Origin: S141-55 sp964422065
GTDB taxonomy: Bacteria > Hydrothermota > Hydrothermia > WGAB01
NCBI GenBank assembly: GCA_964422065.1
Contig: CAYQZW010000059.1
Coordinates: 1-11,121, forward strand
Direction of reading: 5' to 3'
DNA length: 11,121 bases
Shown here: piece by piece, positions 6,844 to 11,121 of the stretch
Numbering within the stretch: the first letter of the stretch is position 1
Layout: each line of letters starts with the position of its first letter
Made by a program: the position numbers and the translations under genes
The notes under the pieces: generated by a model
What the model was told of the DNA's origin: nothing
Database searches by the model: none
The model's input: only the letters and a program-made list of their open reading frames with translations

Positions 6844-7707
6844 ATGACCAACACACTGAAAACTGTCTTTTTCCTGACCCTTTTAACGGTCCTCTTCCTC
6901 TGGATCGGGAACCTTCTTGGGGGAACCACGGGCATGACCTATGCCCTCATCTTTGCACTGGCGATGAACTTCGTCAGTTACTGGTTCTCCGACCGTATTG
7001 TCCTGACCATGTACCGTGCGAAGGAGGTCTCTGAGGCCGAAGCTCCGCGGCTCCATGCCATCGTCCGAGACTTGGCACAACGTGCAGGAATCCCCAAGCC
7101 CCGTGTTTATATCATCCCGACCTCCCATCCCAACGCCTTTGCCACGGGCCGGGACCCTGAACACGCCGCGGTCGCCGTCACCCAGGGTATCCTGAAACTC
7201 CTGGATGAACGGGAACTCCGGGGGGTCTTGGCACATGAAATTGCACATGTCCGACATCGGGATATCCTGATCCAATCCGTGGTTGCAGTGATTGCCGGAG
7301 CCATCACCTACCTGGCCTACATGGCCCGGTGGGTCTTGATCTTTGGAGGCGGTGGACGGGACGATGATCGCGGCGGGAACCCCCTCGCCTTCCTGGTAAT
7401 CACGATCTTGGCTCCCATCATCGCAACGCTCATCCATCTCGCGATTTCCAGGGTTCGGGAATACGAGGCAGACCGGGGCGGTGCCTTGATCTCCAGAGAC
7501 CCACTCGCCCTGGCCCGGGCGTTGGAAAAACTCCATGCGGGAACAGCCCGGATACCTTTGTCTTCCGCCAACCCCGCGACCGCCCACATGTTTATCGTTG
7601 CGCCCCTGCGGGGCGGCGGCATGGCGTCCCTCTTTTCTACCCACCCACCGGTGGAGGAACGGATCCGCCGCCTCAAAGCCATGGCTCGACAGTTGGGGGC
7701 ATCATGA
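6844..7707 (+). CDS. htpX: Membrane zinc metalloprotease HtpX (M48B)
   Basis: A 287-residue integral membrane protease that, in characterised bacteria, degrades misfolded or excess inner-membrane proteins alongside FtsH. Two N-terminal membrane segments (about 5-25 and 30-50) lead to the catalytic domain. This holds HEIAH (His131, Glu132, His135) and the downstream third-ligand motif REYEAD with Glu206. Two more hydrophobic segments lie at about 143-168 and 180-202, separated by a Gly/Asp-rich loop (GGGGRDDDRGG). The conserved STHPPVEERIRRL is near the C-terminus. Start supported by GGAGGTGA six bases upstream. Length and motifs match the family. The last bases overlap the next gene as ATGA, tying its translation to an exported GWxTD protein. 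Confidence 0.95.
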   Translation: MTNTLKTVFFLTLLTVLFLWIGNLLGGTTGMTYALIFALAMNFVSYWFSDRIVLTMYRAKEVSEAEAPRLHAIVRDLAQRAGIPKPRVYIIPTSHPNAFATGRDPEHAAVAVTQGILKLLDERELRGVLAHEIAHVRHRDILIQSVVAVIAGAITYLAYMARWVLIFGGGGRDDDRGGNPLAFLVITILAPIIATLIHLAISRVREYEADRGGALISRDPLALARALEKLHAGTARIPLSSANPATAHMFIVAPLRGGGMASLFSTHPPVEERIRRLKAMARQLGAS

Positions 7708-8876
7708 CCTTCGGGCTCCTTCTCGCCGCACTCCTTGCGATTCAACCCACGGAAATCCAGGTTCACGCCTACCGCATCCCCAGAAAAACCACCACACTTC
7801 TCCTGTTTGACGTTGCCATTCCCCAACAGTCGTTGCTCTTCAAAAAGGAATCTAAACGGTTCGTAGCTCAACTCGAGATCGCATTCAACATCCAAGACCC
7901 CCAAACCGGTCAGGTCATTAAAGGGGATTTTTTCCGGTTTACCCACTATCAAGATGCCTTTGATCAGACCCAGTCCCGCAAACGAGCCCACTTCAAAAAG
8001 ATCTTAAAAGTCTCCACCCGCCCGGCCTATACCATCCAGGTGACAGTCCGTGACCTGAATGCCAAACGAACGGTCTATGAAGTCACTCGGGACCTTCCCA
8101 ATCCTCCTCTGGACATCCCGGTCAGCGATCTCATCCCCCTGGACCGGGAGGAATATCTGAAGGGTCGGAAGGTCTTGGTCAGTCCAGACTTTTTAGAGCG
8201 TCCTATGGTGGTTTATTGGGAAGTCTCTCCTCAAGACACGGTTCCCATCAACACAAAAGTCACCCTGGATGGGGCGCTCCTCCGTGAGACCCACCGTCTG
8301 TACACCGCAAACGCCCATGACACCCTTTCTCTGTTCCCGGACAGCCTTTCCGCAGGTTCCCACCACTTAAAAATCCAGTTCTCTGACGGCAAACACACGG
8401 TCACTAAGACCCTGGTGTTTCAGATCTCCGGAATCCCTCAGGTCTCAACGCAGGATTTTGAAGACTTTGTCAGCATCCTGGCCCATCTCTTCCCGGGCGA
8501 CACCCTTCTGGCACAGATGAAAACCGACGATCCACAACGCCGGCAGGAACTCTGGCAGGCCTTCTGGAAGAACCACGATCCCACACCCGGGACCCCGAAG
8601 AACGAGTTGCTGGAAACCATTCTCAGTCGGGTGGCTTATGCGGACCAGGCCTTTTCGATCGGCAAGATCAAAGGCCGTCTGACCGACCGGGGGCTGGTCT
8701 ATATCCGTTTGGGGATGCCCGACGAAATTGAACGCCACCCCTTTGATTGGGATGCAAAGTCCTACGAAATCTGGTATTATTATGACATCAATTTGACGTT
8801 GATCTTTGTGGACCGGATGGGTTTCGGCGACTATGAACTTTATTCTCCTCCTTTTGTCGATCTTTTCCGCTACTGA
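7704..8876 (+). CDS. Exported GWxTD-domain protein, first of a tandem pair
   Basis: A 390-residue protein with an N-terminal signal-like hydrophobic stretch (residues 3-13, possible cleavage near 22), a beta-rich middle (about 25-240) and a C-terminal GWxTD-type domain (about 245-390). That domain is recognised from FWKNHDPTPGTPKNE (287-301), YADQAFSIGK (312-321), TDRGLVYIRLGMPDEIE (327-343), EIWYYY and IFVDRMGFGDYELY. In the naming motif the Trp is replaced by Arg: G-R-L-T-D at 324-328. GWxTD proteins are known from Bacteroidota, Acidobacteriota and other diderms, but their function is not established. The ATG overlaps the htpX stop as ATGA, with a modest GGGGG four bases from it. The next gene is a diverged paralogue. 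Export is predicted; whether it stays membrane-anchored is unclear. Confidence 0.85.
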   Translation: MTFGLLLAALLAIQPTEIQVHAYRIPRKTTTLLLFDVAIPQQSLLFKKESKRFVAQLEIAFNIQDPQTGQVIKGDFFRFTHYQDAFDQTQSRKRAHFKKILKVSTRPAYTIQVTVRDLNAKRTVYEVTRDLPNPPLDIPVSDLIPLDREEYLKGRKVLVSPDFLERPMVVYWEVSPQDTVPINTKVTLDGALLRETHRLYTANAHDTLSLFPDSLSAGSHHLKIQFSDGKHTVTKTLVFQISGIPQVSTQDFEDFVSILAHLFPGDTLLAQMKTDDPQRRQELWQAFWKNHDPTPGTPKNELLETILSRVAYADQAFSIGKIKGRLTDRGLVYIRLGMPDEIERHPFDWDAKSYEIWYYYDINLTLIFVDRMGFGDYELYSPPFVDLFRY

Positions 8877-10125
8877 GGCAGGGTCCACGAATTTCCCTGC
8901 CTGGTCGCAAGGGGAAATTCAGTTTGTGGTGGACCGCTGCGACTATTACCGAGGGGATTCCCTGGTCCAGGCAGAGTTCTACTTCATGGTGGACCCCAAG
9001 ACCGTGGGCAGCGATGCCGAGAACCTTCAGATCTCGGTTGAACTCACCAACGACCAAGGCCAAACCTCGCGGGATCAATGGAGCCGTCGCCTGACCGGGA
9101 GCACCACCGGCACCATCGTGGATTACTTCCACATCTATTTAAAGCCGGGCACCTACAGAATCCGGCTCCATCTGGAAACGGACCAGGGCCAAACCGGCAC
9201 CGTGGAACGCGCGTTTACTGTGGAGCCCCAAACCTCATCCTTTGCCCTTTCGGATCTGGAACTGGCCCTGCGGTTTCTGAGCGACTCCACGAACCCCTTT
9301 TATAAGCACGGCGTTGCAGTCATCCCAAACCCCTCTCATACCTACCGCCCGTCTCAACAGGAAACCCTCCGGGTCTATTACGAAGTCTATGGCATGGCTC
9401 CAGACACACAGGCCATCGTGTTAAACCACCTGATCCAGGACACCACGGGACAGATCTTGCTCCGGTTACCGCCCCGGCCTGTAGCCAAGGCAGGCCGTCA
9501 GTCGATGCCTTGGGCCACCGAGTTGCCCCTGTCCGGCCTGGACCCTGGCGTGTATGAACTCGTGGTCCAGGCTGTTGACCTGACGACCGGCCAACAGGCA
9601 CTGAAGACGGTCCGGTTTGTCTATGCTCCGGAACAGGGACTGGTGGTCCAACTGCCAGAGGAGTGGATCCCCTACCTGGAATTCATTGATTATTTCGCCT
9701 CTAAAGATCAAATGGACCTGCTGAAAACCCTGAGTGGCGAAGGGAAAAAGTACTTCCTGTATACCTTCTGGAAGCGCTATGACCCCAACCCGGAAACCCC
9801 AGAAAACGAGTTTCTCCCGCAATTCATTGAACGGGTAAAATATGCCGACGAACATTTCAGCATAGGGAAAAAACTCGGACGGTACACCGACCGGGGCCGG
9901 ATCTACATCCGCTATGGCCCGCCCGACCAGATCGAGCACAAGTCCCAGGAATGGGGCCGGAAAGACTTGGAAAAATGGATCTACTACCAACGGGGCCAGA
10001 TGGAATTCATTTTTATGGACTTTGAGTTGAGTGGGGACTACCAGTTGATCTATTCCAGTATTCCGGAGGAACCCAGCCGCCAGGACTGGCGCCAGTTGGT
10101 CAAGGAAGAAGAATTTGACTGGTAA
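8833..10125 (+). CDS. Exported GWxTD-domain protein, second of a tandem pair
   Basis: A 430-residue paralogue of the preceding protein. The start is taken at the ATG at 8833, which gives a clean signal peptide (MNFILLLLSIFSATEA, cleavage about residue 16); the in-frame TTG at 8806 would put nine non-signal residues in front. It overlaps the upstream gene by 44 bases and has no strong Shine-Dalgarno, so it is probably translated by coupling. Residues 20-130 and 160-265 look like two beta-sandwich segments. The C-terminal domain repeats the pattern of its neighbour: FWKRYDPNPETPENE (312-326), YADEHFSIGK (337-346), GRYTDRGRIYIRYGPPDQIE (349-368), IFMD and GDYQL. Again Arg replaces the Trp of GWxTD. 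A charged tail rich in Glu and Lys ends the protein. Function unknown; envelope location predicted. Confidence 0.85.
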   Translation: MNFILLLLSIFSATEAGSTNFPAWSQGEIQFVVDRCDYYRGDSLVQAEFYFMVDPKTVGSDAENLQISVELTNDQGQTSRDQWSRRLTGSTTGTIVDYFHIYLKPGTYRIRLHLETDQGQTGTVERAFTVEPQTSSFALSDLELALRFLSDSTNPFYKHGVAVIPNPSHTYRPSQQETLRVYYEVYGMAPDTQAIVLNHLIQDTTGQILLRLPPRPVAKAGRQSMPWATELPLSGLDPGVYELVVQAVDLTTGQQALKTVRFVYAPEQGLVVQLPEEWIPYLEFIDYFASKDQMDLLKTLSGEGKKYFLYTFWKRYDPNPETPENEFLPQFIERVKYADEHFSIGKKLGRYTDRGRIYIRYGPPDQIEHKSQEWGRKDLEKWIYYQRGQMEFIFMDFELSGDYQLIYSSIPEEPSRQDWRQLVKEEEFDW

Positions 10126-10480
10126 GAGTACCCGTGCGAGGGGACTGGATGCCGAGCAACAGGCCGCCGAATTCCTGAAAAAACAGGGGTATCGGATCCT
10201 GGATCGGAACTTCACCACCAAGTTCGGCGAGATTGATCTGGTCTGTGAAAAAGAGGGCATCCTGGTCTTCGTGGAGGTCCGGAGCCTGCGATCTAAGGCC
10301 TTTCATCCCCTGCAGACCTTAACACCCGCCAAGATGGATCGGGTTCGGAAGGCCGCAGAATGGTATTTGACCAAGACCGGACAGTGGGGCAACCGCACGT
10401 GCCGGTTTGATGTCGTGGGTGTGATCCGTCAGGGCGAGACCTGGGAAATCCTTCATATCCCGGACGCCTATCGGTGGTAA
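10115..10480 (+). CDS. YraN/UPF0102 family, predicted nuclease-fold protein
   Basis: A 121-residue protein of the UPF0102 (YraN) family, small cytoplasmic proteins with a Holliday-junction-resolvase-like restriction-endonuclease fold and no firmly established role. Visible: GLDAEQQAAEFLKKQGYRIL (10-29), GEIDLV (38-43) with Glu39 and Asp41, and VFVEVR (51-56) with Glu54. The usual catalytic-type Lys of VEVK is Arg56 here, followed by SLRS rather than the common TRRS. The start is a TTG at 10115 with AAGGA eight bases upstream, overlapping the GWxTD gene by 11 bases. No ATG or GTG near this point is in frame. It is the last gene before the terminator and is convergent with secA. Confidence 0.88.
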   Translation: MTGKSTRARGLDAEQQAAEFLKKQGYRILDRNFTTKFGEIDLVCEKEGILVFVEVRSLRSKAFHPLQTLTPAKMDRVRKAAEWYLTKTGQWGNRTCRFDVVGVIRQGETWEILHIPDAYRW

Positions 10481-10525
10481 AGACGGGACTTGAGACTTCT
10501 TGGAAAGAAGCCAGATCGGGCTTAT

Positions 10526-10562
10526 CGTCGCTTTAGCGGCGACGCTTCTTCTTTTTCTTTTT
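10526..10562 (+). terminator. Rho-independent terminator of the htpX-yraN unit
   Basis: A stem CGTCGC (10526-10531) and GCGACG (10539-10544) encloses a 7-base loop, followed at once by a pyrimidine tract CTTCTTCTTTTTCTTTTT (10545-10562). It lies 45 bases after the yraN stop and works in the plus direction. The same bases encode the stop codon and basic tail of secA on the other strand. Confidence 0.7.
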
Positions 10563-11121
10563 GGACTTCTTGGTTGCCCCAACGGGCGTGGGGCGTACCC
10601 CCGCCGCCACCCCAGCCCCGACCGGAGCCGCCGATGCCGGGGCCGTGGGCTGTGCCGTGGCACGAGGCGTTGACGGTTTGATGGCGGTCACGCGGTCCCG
10701 ATACCGACGCGGCATCACCAACTTCGGAACCTGGATCCGGAAGAGTCGCATCACCGTGTCGTTCCGGATCTTCACCAGGAGTTCATCAAAGAGTTGGTAA
10801 CTTTCCTGCTTGTACTGCACCAGCGGGTCCTTGTGGCCATACGCCCGCAGTTGGATCCCCTCTTTCAGGTGATCCAAGGTATAAAGGTGCTCCCGCCAAT
10901 GGGTATCCAGACTGGAGAGTAGGACCATGCGTTCCAGTTCCCGCATTTTCTCTTCGCCCAGGCCTTCCTCCCGCTCGCGGTAGGCCTCTTCCACCTTCTC
11001 CTTGATCGCTTTTTTCAGTGCTTCCCGGTCCTCATACTGGTTGACCCAACTGAAGTCCGTGAGGAAGAAGTATGCCAGGTCCTGTTTCAGCCCATTGTAG
11101 TTCCAATCTTCGGGCCCGAGG
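10533..11121 (-). CDS. secA: SecA preprotein translocase ATPase, C-terminal 195 residues (runs off window)
   Basis: Partial: the frame stays open to the right edge, and the missing N-terminal part lies beyond 11121. SecA is the ATPase motor that pushes preproteins through SecYEG. The visible part is the helical wing/scaffold region. It starts with PEDWNYNGLKQDL, then passes through an acidic helix (EEAYREREEGLGEEK) to the signature LDTHWREHLYTLDHLKEGI and LRAYGHKDPLVQYKQES, then FDELLVKIRNDTVMRLFR. After this comes an Ala/Pro/Thr-rich linker of about 40 residues and a basic end, TKKSKKKKKKRRR. The common C-terminal zinc motif (CxCxSGxxxxxCHG type), which in E. coli binds SecB and phospholipid, is absent. 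The gene is convergent with yraN, with 52 bases between the stops. Confidence 0.94.
   Translation of the reverse strand, partial: LGPEDWNYNGLKQDLAYFFLTDFSWVNQYEDREALKKAIKEKVEEAYREREEGLGEEKMRELERMVLLSSLDTHWREHLYTLDHLKEGIQLRAYGHKDPLVQYKQESYQLFDELLVKIRNDTVMRLFRIQVPKLVMPRRYRDRVTAIKPSTPRATAQPTAPASAAPVGAGVAAGVRPTPVGATKKSKKKKKKRRR

Noticed and set aside
6883..7644. Minus-strand frame of 253 codons
   Set aside because: Antisense to htpX, whose motifs are complete; low-complexity composition without family features.
8806..8832. TTG at 8806 as the start of the second GWxTD protein
   Set aside because: It would add nine residues (MWTGWVSAT) ahead of a clean signal peptide; the ATG at 8833 is better.
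10491..10523. Stem-loops CTTCTT-GGA-AAGAAG and AAGCC-N6-GGCTT between yraN and secA
   Set aside because: Short stems without a T-tract in the secA direction; not good enough to call a secA terminator.
1..11121. tRNA, rRNA, CRISPR, insertion sequence, prophage or defence genes
   Set aside because: No repeat-spacer pattern, cloverleaf-like segment, transposase or terminal repeats seen; nearly all sequence is accounted for by intact genes of chromosomal type.

Overview
This 11.1 kb window is ordinary, gene-dense bacterial chromosome, moderately GC-rich by eye. It carries ten protein genes and no sign of mobile DNA, CRISPR or RNA genes. Most genes have a clear Shine-Dalgarno sequence, and many neighbours overlap by a few bases. 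Cysteine-type lipoprotein sorting, two GWxTD-type exported proteins and the general gene mix suggest a diderm lineage of the FCB/Acidobacteriota kind or one of the thermophilic candidate phyla that encode GWxTD proteins. That placement is inference and weak; the sequence does not name the organism.

Layout. A divergent promoter pair at about 4449-4556 splits the window. To the left, on the minus strand, runs a three-gene unit: an RmlD-like SDR reductase, a large secreted alpha/beta-hydrolase (819 aa) and D-aminoacyl-tRNA deacylase (dtd). Its genes are joined by ATGA stop/start overlaps. Below it, still on the minus strand, a small lipoprotein gene has its own near-consensus promoter, and a 21-bp imperfect palindrome overlaps the -10 box.

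To the right, on the plus strand, lie DNA topoisomerase I (topA), the membrane protease htpX, two tandem paralogous GWxTD-domain exported proteins and a YraN/UPF0102 nuclease-fold protein. The last four overlap end to end and probably form one transcript, with a candidate promoter inside the end of topA. This run closes at a rho-independent terminator that lies inside the 3' end of secA, which enters from the right edge on the minus strand. The terminator's T-tract is the complement of the lysine codons of an unusual basic SecA tail.

How the genes relate. topA, secA, dtd and htpX are housekeeping genes for supercoiling, export, translation quality control and membrane-protein quality control. 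The htpX-GWxTD-GWxTD-yraN cluster places two uncharacterised envelope proteins in translational coupling with a membrane metalloprotease, which is the most suggestive context here. I found no convincing new defence or mobile system. The observations most worth checking are the GWxTD pair with Trp replaced by Arg, the apparently leaderless topA, the divergent Dtd active-site motif, the dual-use secA tail/terminator and the lipoprotein operator.
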